A stretch of DNA of 9,852 bases from an uncultured Campylobacter sp. (GTDB taxonomy: Bacteria; Campylobacterota; Campylobacteria; Campylobacterales; Campylobacteraceae), in NCBI RefSeq assembly GCF_938030685.1, contig NZ_CALHHX010000190.1, forward strand, positions 1 to 9,852. The letters run 5' to 3'. The translations under genes were made by a program, and so were the position numbers. This document shows, in pieces, positions 1 to 5,903 of the stretch. The number at the start of each line of letters is the position of its first letter. The first letter of the stretch is position 1. The notes beneath the pieces are model-generated. The model saw only the letters and a program-made list of their open reading frames with translations, did no database searches and was not told where the DNA came from.

Positions 1-530
1 GCAGCCGTTATGCCCGCAGGCGTCGCGTTTAGGCTCGGGAAAAATTTAAAATCCGCATTCTGCACGAAGCAGACTTGGCACTGCCAGCTATCTACCGACG
101 CAAACACCCACGGCACACCTATTTGCTTGGCAAAGGCATCGATCTGCGCGCGCGTGGCGAGATTGTCGGTCGCATCCAAAATCAGATCAAATTTCTCGCC
201 CGAGTCTATCGCGCTAGCGAAAAATTCCTCCGCGCGGCTCTTATGCACCTCCACACTCACGCCGTCATAGCGGCTTTCCGTGCGGCTTTTAAAGACGTCC
301 GCTTTAAATTTACCCTCGTCTTCGAGCGTGAATAAAATTTGCCTGTGGATGTTGTGAAGTGCCACCGTGTCGAAATCCACGACGCTGATCCGTCCGATGC
401 CGCTTGCGCCGAGTGCGTAAGAAAGGCTGCTCCCAAGCCCACCCGCGCCGATGATCAGGATACGCTTGTCCGCAAGCGCGCGCTGCGTCTGCTCGCCCCA
501 AAGCTGGATCTGTCTGTGAAAGTAGTTCAT
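1..530 (-). CDS. ThiF/MoeB/HesA-family E1-like adenylyltransferase (partial, 3' end cut by window edge)
   Basis: The first 176 codons are present; the C-terminus lies beyond the left edge. The family activates the C-terminal glycine of ubiquitin-like sulfur carriers (ThiS, MoaD), or a related acyl group, by adenylation with ATP in the cytoplasm. Visible motifs are the Rossmann loop GAGGLGS at residues 28-34, VDFDTV at 51-56 with the ribose-binding acidic residue, HNIHRQ at 59-64 with the conserved Arg, a likely nucleotide-contacting Lys near residue 77, and DATDN at 119-123 followed by ATR. The usual zinc-binding CYxC pair is not seen where expected, although CQVC occurs at 151-154. The start at 530 has a strong AGGGGG site 5 nt upstream. 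It forms an ATGA overlap with the stop of the hydrolase gene, suggesting coupled translation. ThiF, MoeB, HesA and TcdA cannot be told apart without the C-terminus and downstream genes. Confidence 0.88.
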   Translation of the reverse strand, partial: MNYFHRQIQLWGEQTQRALADKRILIIGAGGLGSSLSYALGASGIGRISVVDFDTVALHNIHRQILFTLEDEGKFKADVFKSRTESRYDGVSVEVHKSRAEEFFASAIDSGEKFDLILDATDNLATRAQIDAFAKQIGVPWVFASVDSWQCQVCFVQNADFKFFPSLNATPAGITA

Positions 531-1696
531 AAAAGCCCCCTGCTGACTAGATTTTTGCGGAATTTCCACAGCCCGCGCGCCGCAGCGATCTCGTCCGCGT
601 CCACTTCGCACATCAGCACGCCCTCTTCGTTTTTCAGCTCGTTTGCGATCTCGCCGCCGGGGGTTACGACGAAGCTCTCGCCGTAAAATTTAAACTCGCT
701 TTCGCCGAATTTCGCCTCGCCGATGCGGTTGGCGCGGATGACGTAGAGCGAGTTCGTAAACGCGCGCATCTTCAAAAGCTCGCGCCAGCGTCCGCCGCTT
801 TCGAAGGTCGAGGCGCACGGCACGAGCACGCAGCCGACGTTTTTCTGCATAAAATAACGCCAAAACACGTCAAAATGCGCCTCAAAGCCGAAGCAGACGC
901 CGAATTTCACGCCGCCCTCGCTAAAGATCATCGGCGAAATTTTACCGATTTTGCGGCTTTTGCGGTTGGCGAAAAAGCCCTCCTCGTTCCAGTGCGGATA
1001 GTCCATCAGGATATTTTGATCGTAAAATTTCACCTCCGAGGGCGAAAATTTCGCGCAGGATTTCACCCAGATGGGCTCGTTTTCGCTCGCGCAAAAGATC
1101 TCCTCTTCGCTCGCGTCTTTTTGACTTTCTTCGGAATTTAGAGCATTTGAGGTCTTGGAGGCGCTTTTTAAATTTGCGGCTTTGAAATTTAAAGATTTTG
1201 CGCCGCAGGAGTTTAAAGCGCCTTTGGAATTTAAGCCGTCGTTGGAACCCTGCTCGTTTTTGGAATTTAAAGCGCCTTTGGAATTTGAACCATCGTTGGA
1301 ATTTAAATCGCTCTTGGAATTTAGCTCGCCTTTGCAACCAGGCTCGCTTTTAAGGCTTAAAGAATTTTCGCCGCTAGAGCTCACGCTTTTTTGAGCCGCG
1401 CCGCCGAAAATGCCCGCTCGCCTCAGAATTGCGCCACTTGCGGTTCTGATTATCGGCGCTACGATATGCAGGTCGTATTTGGCAGCCAGCCGCGCCATCA
1501 GCTCCTGCTTATGCTCGCTCTGTTCGCACGCGATGGAGCGGGGCATCTTTTTAAGCTCGCTAAAGAAGGAATTTAGCTCATATTCGCCCAGCAGCACGAT
1601 CCGTGCGCCGTTATCTTTGGCGACCTTCATATAGTAATCGATCCGATTTTCGCTCATCGAAAGCGTCGGTAGTTGCAAAACGCATACGTTTATCAT
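527..1696 (-). CDS. carbon-nitrogen hydrolase (nitrilase superfamily) with a low-complexity repeat insert
   Basis: A 389-residue protein, about 100 longer than most single-domain members. Family members hydrolyse C-N bonds of nitriles, amides or N-carbamoyl compounds with a Glu-Lys-Cys triad; the substrate here is unknown. The N-terminal part (residues 1-100) carries LLGEYELNSFF with the likely catalytic Glu38. The C-terminal part (about 215-389) carries YDQNILMDYPHWNEE, then KFGVCFGFEAHF with the likely nucleophile Cys268, then RWRELLKMRAFTNSLYVI and RANRIG typical of the fold. The position normally holding the catalytic Lys (Y-R-K-x-H-L) reads Y-D-Q, so Gln227 stands there. Between the halves, residues about 104-208 are rich in Ser, Asn, Lys, Gly and Glu and contain eight hexapeptide repeats. 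The start at 1696 follows TAGGAGG, which overlaps the xseB stop, 9 bp away. The stop overlaps the ThiF-like start. The fold is clear, the activity is not. Confidence 0.87.
   Translation of the reverse strand: MINVCVLQLPTLSMSENRIDYYMKVAKDNGARIVLLGEYELNSFFSELKKMPRSIACEQSEHKQELMARLAAKYDLHIVAPIIRTASGAILRRAGIFGGAAQKSVSSSGENSLSLKSEPGCKGELNSKSDLNSNDGSNSKGALNSKNEQGSNDGLNSKGALNSCGAKSLNFKAANLKSASKTSNALNSEESQKDASEEEIFCASENEPIWVKSCAKFSPSEVKFYDQNILMDYPHWNEEGFFANRKSRKIGKISPMIFSEGGVKFGVCFGFEAHFDVFWRYFMQKNVGCVLVPCASTFESGGRWRELLKMRAFTNSLYVIRANRIGEAKFGESEFKFYGESFVVTPGGEIANELKNEEGVLMCEVDADEIAAARGLWKFRKNLVSRGLL
1205..1348 (-). repeat. in-frame 18-bp tandem repeat, eight imperfect units
   Basis: Eight consecutive 18-bp units lie inside the hydrolase gene: 1331-1348, 1313-1330, 1295-1312, 1277-1294, 1259-1276, 1241-1258, 1223-1240 and 1205-1222. 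The coding-strand consensus is close to GGCGCTTTAAATTCCAAA. Each unit encodes six residues of the form x-x-L-N-S-K, for example GELNSK, SDLNSN, GALNSK, DGLNSK and GALNSC, covering residues 117-164. A 21-bp word is identical at 1212-1232 and 1266-1286, exactly three units apart, which points to fairly recent duplication. More degenerate copies of the same word flank the array to about 1150. Because the period is a multiple of three, gain or loss of units would keep the gene in frame. Confidence 0.9.
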
Positions 1697-1705
1697 CGTC
1701 GCCTC

Positions 1706-1891
1706 CTAAGCCTGCTCGGGTGCGTTTATTTCGGCAACCTCGAGTTTGGCGTTTTCTAAAATTTCCTTCGCCTCTTTTAGCAGCGCGACGCCCTGTTTAT
1801 ACAGCTTCACGCTCTCCTCCAAGCTCAGATCCTTGTCGTTTAGGCTCTTTAAAAGCGCGTTAATCTTCTCCATTTTTTCTTCAAAACTCAT
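1706..1891 (-). CDS. xseB: exodeoxyribonuclease VII small subunit
   Basis: XseB is the small subunit of exonuclease VII. Several copies bind one XseA large subunit to make the cytoplasmic nuclease that degrades single-stranded DNA from both ends, in repair and mismatch correction. The 61-residue product is at the short end of the usual 60-80. It fits the family along its whole length: SFEEKMEKINALLKSL at the N-terminus, the hallmark LSLEESVKLYKQGVALLKEA at 22-41, and a helical Lys/Glu-rich tail. It should form a two-helix coiled coil. The ATG at 1891 lies inside the end of metX (11-bp overlap) and has AAAAAGGA at 1905-1898, 6 nt upstream. The large-subunit gene xseA is not in the window. C. 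jejuni appears to carry an equivalent small coiled-coil gene beside guaB. Confidence 0.92.
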   Translation of the reverse strand: MSFEEKMEKINALLKSLNDKDLSLEESVKLYKQGVALLKEAKEILENAKLEVAEINAPEQA

Positions 1892-2987
1892 CCAAAATCC
1901 TTTTTATGATGTAATCAAATTTTTCTATCTCGACCAAAAACGCGTCGTGTCCGTAGTCGCTGTCGATCTGCGCATAGCTCGCGCGATCTTTTTTCCCTAG
2001 ATCGCTCATCGCATCGTAAATTTCTTTCATTAGCCCCGGCGGAAAGAGTACGTCGCCTTTGAAAGAGATGAGGTGCAGGCGCGATCTGATCTGCGCGCAG
2101 GCGTTTTTGAGATCGCCGTAGTGGCGCGTGCAATCAAATATATTCATCATCTTGGCGATGTAGAGATAGCACAGCGGATCGAACCTGCGCGCGAAATTTT
2201 CGCCGTTGTATTCAAGGTAGCGATCCACCTGAAAGCGCCCGTTGATCTCGTAAAGACCGTCGGTTTCAACGTAGTTGCGCCCAAATTTATCCTGCATCGA
2301 GCTTGGGCTTAAAAAACTTATATGCCCCGCCATGCGCCCCACCGCCATGCCGTCAAGCCCGCGCTCGGCGATCAGATTTTTATCGTAGTTGCCGTTTTTA
2401 AAATTTGGGTCGCGCAAGATGGCCTCGGTTGCGATCTTATTAAACGCGATCGCCCAAGGCTGCGTAGCGTATGTGCTTGCGAGTACGAAAATTTCATCCG
2501 CAAATTCGGGGTATTCGATCGCATAGCACAGCGCCTGCATGCCGCCCAGGCTGCCGCCGATAACGGCGCGGGCGCGCGAAATACCGAGGCGCTTTAAAAG
2601 CATCATCTGCGCGCGCACGACGTCTGAGACGACCACTACCGGAAAGCGCAAGCGGTACTCGCGGCCGCTGCTTTCATCGACGTCGAGCGGGCAGGTAGAG
2701 CCGAAAGGCGAAGCCAGGATGTTTATGCAGATGACGAAAAATTTCGTCGTATCGACCGCTTTATGATCGCCGATGAGCCCGTCCCACCAGCCGGGCTTAA
2801 CGTCGCCCTCGTAGAGCCCCGCAGCGTGCGCGGAGCCGGTTAGGGCGTGGCATATGACGATAGCGTTTGATTTGTCCGGATTTAGCTCGCCGTAGGTTTC
2901 ATAGGCGAGCTTGAAGTTGGAAAAGACGCGGCCGCTCTCCAGATAGAGCGGCTCGTCAAAATTTTGAATTTTACTTTGAAGGATCAC
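1881..2987 (-). CDS. metX: homoserine O-acetyltransferase (MetX family)
   Basis: MetX is a cytoplasmic alpha/beta-hydrolase-fold enzyme. It moves an acyl group, normally acetyl from acetyl-CoA, onto the hydroxyl of L-homoserine, committing it to methionine synthesis. The 368-residue length is normal. The catalytic triad can be placed as Ser146 in GGSLGGMQAL, Asp312 in FKGDVLFPP and His347 in DYGHDAF. Other family marks are CHALTGSAH at 46-54, GWWDGLIG at 67-74 and the NILASPFGSTCP segment at 89-100. Some MetX proteins use succinyl-CoA, and sequence reading alone does not settle the acyl donor. The start is GTG at 2987, forming a GTGA overlap with the guaB stop and lacking a clear Shine-Dalgarno site, so expression probably depends on ribosomes finishing guaB. 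As I recall, C. jejuni has no metX at this position, so it may be a lineage-specific insertion into a conserved block. Confidence 0.94.
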   Translation of the reverse strand: MILQSKIQNFDEPLYLESGRVFSNFKLAYETYGELNPDKSNAIVICHALTGSAHAAGLYEGDVKPGWWDGLIGDHKAVDTTKFFVICINILASPFGSTCPLDVDESSGREYRLRFPVVVVSDVVRAQMMLLKRLGISRARAVIGGSLGGMQALCYAIEYPEFADEIFVLASTYATQPWAIAFNKIATEAILRDPNFKNGNYDKNLIAERGLDGMAVGRMAGHISFLSPSSMQDKFGRNYVETDGLYEINGRFQVDRYLEYNGENFARRFDPLCYLYIAKMMNIFDCTRHYGDLKNACAQIRSRLHLISFKGDVLFPPGLMKEIYDAMSDLGKKDRASYAQIDSDYGHDAFLVEIEKFDYIIKRILDEF

Positions 2988-4435
2988 TGATTGACTCGGT
3001 AATTCGGCGCTTCCTGCGTAATGATGACGTCGTGGACGTGGCTTTCTTTAAGACCTGCGCTCGTGATCTCGACGAATTCCGCCTTTTGCTGAAAGGTCGC
3101 GATATCCTTGCTGCCGCAGTATCCCATCGAGCTTCGCAAGCCGCCTAGCAGCTGAAAGATCACGTCTTTTAGCATGCCCGCGTAAGGTACGCGCCCCTCG
3201 ACGCCCTCGGGCACGAGCTTTTCTTTTGCGGTGCCGTCTTGAAAGTAGCGATCCGAGCTACCCTTATGCATCGCCGCTAAGGAACCCATGCCGCGGTAGG
3301 TTTTGTACTGGCGGCCCTGAAACGTAATGAGCTCGCCCGGGGTTTCGTAGCAGCCCGCAAGCAGGCTTCCCATCATCACCGAGCTTGCGCCCGCGGCTAG
3401 GGCTTTGGCGATGTCGCCCGAGTATTTGATGCCGCCGTCTGCGATGATCGGAATTCCAAATTTAGCCGCCTCGATCGCGCAATCGTTGATCGCGGTAAAC
3501 TGCGGCACGCCTACGCCCGCTACGATGCGCGTAGTGCAGATCGAGCCCGGGCCGATACCTACTTTAATCGCGTCCGCTCCCGCGTTTGCGATATCCTTTA
3601 TGCTAGCGGGGTTTGCGACGTTTCCTACTACTACGTCGACGTCAAAATTTCGCTTCAGCTCCTTAAGCGTGTCGATAATGCCTTTGGAGTGTCCGTGCGC
3701 AGAGTCCATCACAAGCGCATCAACACCCGCTTTTACGAGCGCTTCGGCTCTTTGCAGATGGCCTACGCTGATTGCCGCGGCGACGCGAAGGCGGCCGAAT
3801 TTGTCTTTATTAGCGCTTGGATATTCGATGCGCTTTTTAAGGTCTTTAATCGTAATAAGCCCCTCTAAGTGGCCGTTTGCGTCGATTATCGGAAGCTTTT
3901 CTACCTTATTGTTTCTAAAAATTTTCTCCGCATCATCAAGCGTGCAGCCCTTTGGAGCGGTAATTAGCGGAGCTTTAGTCATCTTTTCGCCCACGAGCGC
4001 GGCGGTATCGGTTTCAAAGCGCAGATCGCGATTGGTTAAAATTCCAATCAGCACGCCGTTGTCGTCGATAACGGGAATGCCGCTGATGTGATACTCGCCC
4101 ATCAGATCGAGAGCGTCTTTGATCGTGGCGTCCGCCTTGATCGAGATGGGGTCTATAATGACGCCGCTTTCGCTCTTTTTTACGCGGCGAACCATCTTGG
4201 CTTGGGAGTCCTCGTCCATATTTTTATGGATTACGCCGATGCCGCCGAGGCGCGCCATCATTATCGCGGTGCGGTACTCGGTGACCGTATCCATCGCAGC
4301 ACTCACGAGAGGGGTATTTAGCGTGATATTCTTTGTAAAACTCGTGCTGATATCGACCTCTTTGGGTAAAATTTCAGAGTATTGCGGTACCAACAAAACA
4401 TCCTCGAAGGTCAGAGCCTTTTTGACGATCTTCAT
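2984..4435 (-). CDS. guaB: inosine-5'-monophosphate dehydrogenase
   Basis: GuaB oxidises IMP to XMP with NAD+, the rate-limiting step of GMP synthesis, as a cytoplasmic tetramer or octamer. The 483-residue protein has the full bacterial layout. The N-terminal barrel segment includes LTFEDVLLVPQ (8-18) and LVSAAMDTVTE (43-53). Two tandem CBS domains lie at about 93-150 and 153-204. The barrel then resumes with MDSAHGH (243-249), the active-site loop GPGSICTTR (295-303) carrying the nucleophile Cys300, the phosphate-binding IADGGIKYSGD (331-341), the mobile-flap SSDRYFQD with the Arg396-Tyr397 dyad, and EGRVPYAG. Nothing is missing. The ATG at 4435 is preceded by AAAGGA (4446-4441), which overlaps the last codons of gatA; only 2 bp separate the genes. 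The CBS pair suggests allosteric control by purine nucleotides, as known in the family. Confidence 0.98.
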   Translation of the reverse strand: MKIVKKALTFEDVLLVPQYSEILPKEVDISTSFTKNITLNTPLVSAAMDTVTEYRTAIMMARLGGIGVIHKNMDEDSQAKMVRRVKKSESGVIIDPISIKADATIKDALDLMGEYHISGIPVIDDNGVLIGILTNRDLRFETDTAALVGEKMTKAPLITAPKGCTLDDAEKIFRNNKVEKLPIIDANGHLEGLITIKDLKKRIEYPSANKDKFGRLRVAAAISVGHLQRAEALVKAGVDALVMDSAHGHSKGIIDTLKELKRNFDVDVVVGNVANPASIKDIANAGADAIKVGIGPGSICTTRIVAGVGVPQFTAINDCAIEAAKFGIPIIADGGIKYSGDIAKALAAGASSVMMGSLLAGCYETPGELITFQGRQYKTYRGMGSLAAMHKGSSDRYFQDGTAKEKLVPEGVEGRVPYAGMLKDVIFQLLGGLRSSMGYCGSKDIATFQQKAEFVEITSAGLKESHVHDVIITQEAPNYRVNQ

Positions 4436-4437
4436 AC

Positions 4438-5796
4438 TTATCCTTTCACGATTTTTTCTAAACTCAAGCCGCCGTCCAGCACCGTTTGTTCGTCGTAGGC
4501 GCGCCCGATGAGCTGCGCGCTGATATTAAGAGCCTCTTTGTTTTTCGCTACCGGCACGGAGATTGCGGGAAGCCCCGCTAAATTTACGCCGATCGTGTAG
4601 ATGTCGCTAAGATACGCACGCAGCGGGTCGTTAAGCTCGCCGAATTTATATGCCACGCCCGGCGCGATCGGCATAAAGATCAAATCGGCGTCTTTTAAAA
4701 TTTCCTCATATTCGCTTTTGATGAATGCCCTTGCCTTCTGCGCTTTGATGTAATACGCGTCGTAGTAGCCGCTGCTTAGCACGAAGGTGCCTAGAAGCAT
4801 GCGGCGCTTGACCTCGTCGCCGAAGCCTTCGCCGCGAGTGTTGGCGTAGAGCTCTTTTAAATTTAGAGCCTTTGCGCGGTTGCCGTAGCGCACGCCGTCG
4901 TAGCGGCTTAAATTTGCGCTAGCCTCGGCGGTTGCGATGATGTAGTAGGTCGCGATGTCGTATTTGGAGCTACAAAGATCGCGGTAAACGATCTCGTGTC
5001 CGAAGGATTTTAGCTTTTCTATAGTTAAATTTAGAGCCTCTTTGACCTGCTGCGAGGCCTCGTCCACGTAGTTTTTTATAACGGCGATCTTAAGCTTGCG
5101 ATCAGCGTTTAGCTTATCCGCGGTGCTTTCGTAAGCGCCCGTGTAGCTCGTGCTGTCCATCTCGTCGCGCCCTGCGATGATGTCATATAAAATCGCCGCA
5201 TCCTCGACGCTGCGCGTGATCGGTCCTATCTGATCGAGGCTGCTTGAATACGCCGCGAGCCCGTAGCGGCTGGCCCTGCCGTAGCTCGGCTTAAAGCCTA
5301 CGCAGCCGCAAAATGCCGCCGGCTGGCGGATAGAGCCGCCCGTATCGCTTCCGAGTGCGGCTATGGCGATATTTGCCGCTACGGCAGCCGCGCTTCCGCC
5401 GCTACTGCCGCCGGGTACGCGCGAGTGATCGGTCGGATTGAGAGTTTTGCCGTAGAATGAGCTCTCAGTCGTGCTTCCCATCGCAAACTCATCCATATTC
5501 GTCCGCCCAAATGGCGCCAAACCGCGCTCGCGTAGCTTTTTGATCACCGTTGCGTCGTATGGCGCGACGTAGCCTTGCAAAATTTTGCTCGCCGAGGTGA
5601 CGCTCCAATCTTTCACCTGAATGTTATCTTTGATCGCGATCGGCACGCCCTCGCCGCTGACGTTTAGAGCCTCGCCCGTGAGCTGCTCGACGTAGGCGCC
5701 GAGCTCTTTGGTTTTTAAAATTTTATCCTTTAGCTCCGCTCTAAGCGCCGAAATTTCATCCGCGCTCAGCTTTAGAGCCTCTTTCAAACTTATCAT
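4438..5796 (-). CDS. gatA: Asp-tRNA(Asn)/Glu-tRNA(Gln) amidotransferase subunit A
   Basis: GatA is the glutaminase subunit of the GatCAB complex. It releases ammonia that GatB uses to convert Glu-tRNA(Gln), and often Asp-tRNA(Asn), to the amidated form. Bacteria relying on it usually lack one or both of GlnRS and AsnRS. The 452-residue protein belongs to the amidase-signature family, with the Ser-cisSer-Lys triad at Lys56 (PIAIKDNI), Ser131 (GGSSGGSAAA) and Ser155 (DTGGSIRQPA). TNMDEFAMGS at 99-108 and the C-terminal GLPAISVPV at 408-416 are also typical. The ATG at 5796 overlaps the stop of the upstream microprotein (ATGA), and its AAGGAT site lies within that gene's last codons. Subunits GatB and GatC are not in the window, so the complex is encoded at more than one locus. 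Confidence 0.97.
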   Translation of the reverse strand: MISLKEALKLSADEISALRAELKDKILKTKELGAYVEQLTGEALNVSGEGVPIAIKDNIQVKDWSVTSASKILQGYVAPYDATVIKKLRERGLAPFGRTNMDEFAMGSTTESSFYGKTLNPTDHSRVPGGSSGGSAAAVAANIAIAALGSDTGGSIRQPAAFCGCVGFKPSYGRASRYGLAAYSSSLDQIGPITRSVEDAAILYDIIAGRDEMDSTSYTGAYESTADKLNADRKLKIAVIKNYVDEASQQVKEALNLTIEKLKSFGHEIVYRDLCSSKYDIATYYIIATAEASANLSRYDGVRYGNRAKALNLKELYANTRGEGFGDEVKRRMLLGTFVLSSGYYDAYYIKAQKARAFIKSEYEEILKDADLIFMPIAPGVAYKFGELNDPLRAYLSDIYTIGVNLAGLPAISVPVAKNKEALNISAQLIGRAYDEQTVLDGGLSLEKIVKG

Positions 5797-5903
5797 CTGC
5801 CATCCTTAAATTTATTCACGAAATAGATTCCCACGCCCGTTGCTACGCAGATCAGCGCGATCGTAAAAAATACGAAGCCGAGACTTATGGGGCTAGCGAG
5901 CAT
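5793..5903 (-). CDS. 36-residue single-pass membrane microprotein between ileS and gatA
   Basis: I do not recognise a named family. The 36-residue product has a short N-terminus (MLASPISL), one strongly hydrophobic stretch at about residues 8-29 (GFVFFTIALICVATGVGIYF) and a basic tail ending KFKDGR, as expected of a single transmembrane helix with its positive C-terminus in the cytoplasm. The ATG at 5903 lies inside the 3' end of ileS in another frame (11-bp overlap) and has GAAGG at 5914-5910, 6 nt upstream. The TGA overlaps the gatA ATG by 4 bp, and its last codons contain the gatA ribosome binding site. Removing it would leave a gap in an otherwise gapless operon, which argues that it is real. 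C. jejuni seems to have an unnamed small gene (Cj1060c, from memory) in the same position. It could also serve mainly as a translated coupler for gatA. Confidence 0.72.
   Translation of the reverse strand: MLASPISLGFVFFTIALICVATGVGIYFVNKFKDGR

Noticed and set aside
1205..1348. CRISPR array or direct-repeat mobile element
   Set aside because: The units are 18 bp, directly adjacent with no unique spacers, and remain in frame within a coding gene.
942..1394. Repetitive open frames on both strands over the hydrolase insert (KFQRRFKFQ-like and LEFKAPLEF-like proteins)
   Set aside because: A tandem repeat with a period divisible by three and no stop in its unit stays open in several frames at once. 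Only the minus-strand hydrolase frame joins conserved enzyme motifs on both sides.
3405..4091. A 228-codon open frame on the plus strand opposite guaB
   Set aside because: It lies wholly antisense to the well-supported guaB gene, has no ribosome binding site or recognisable domain, and is explained by the GC-rich third positions of guaB.
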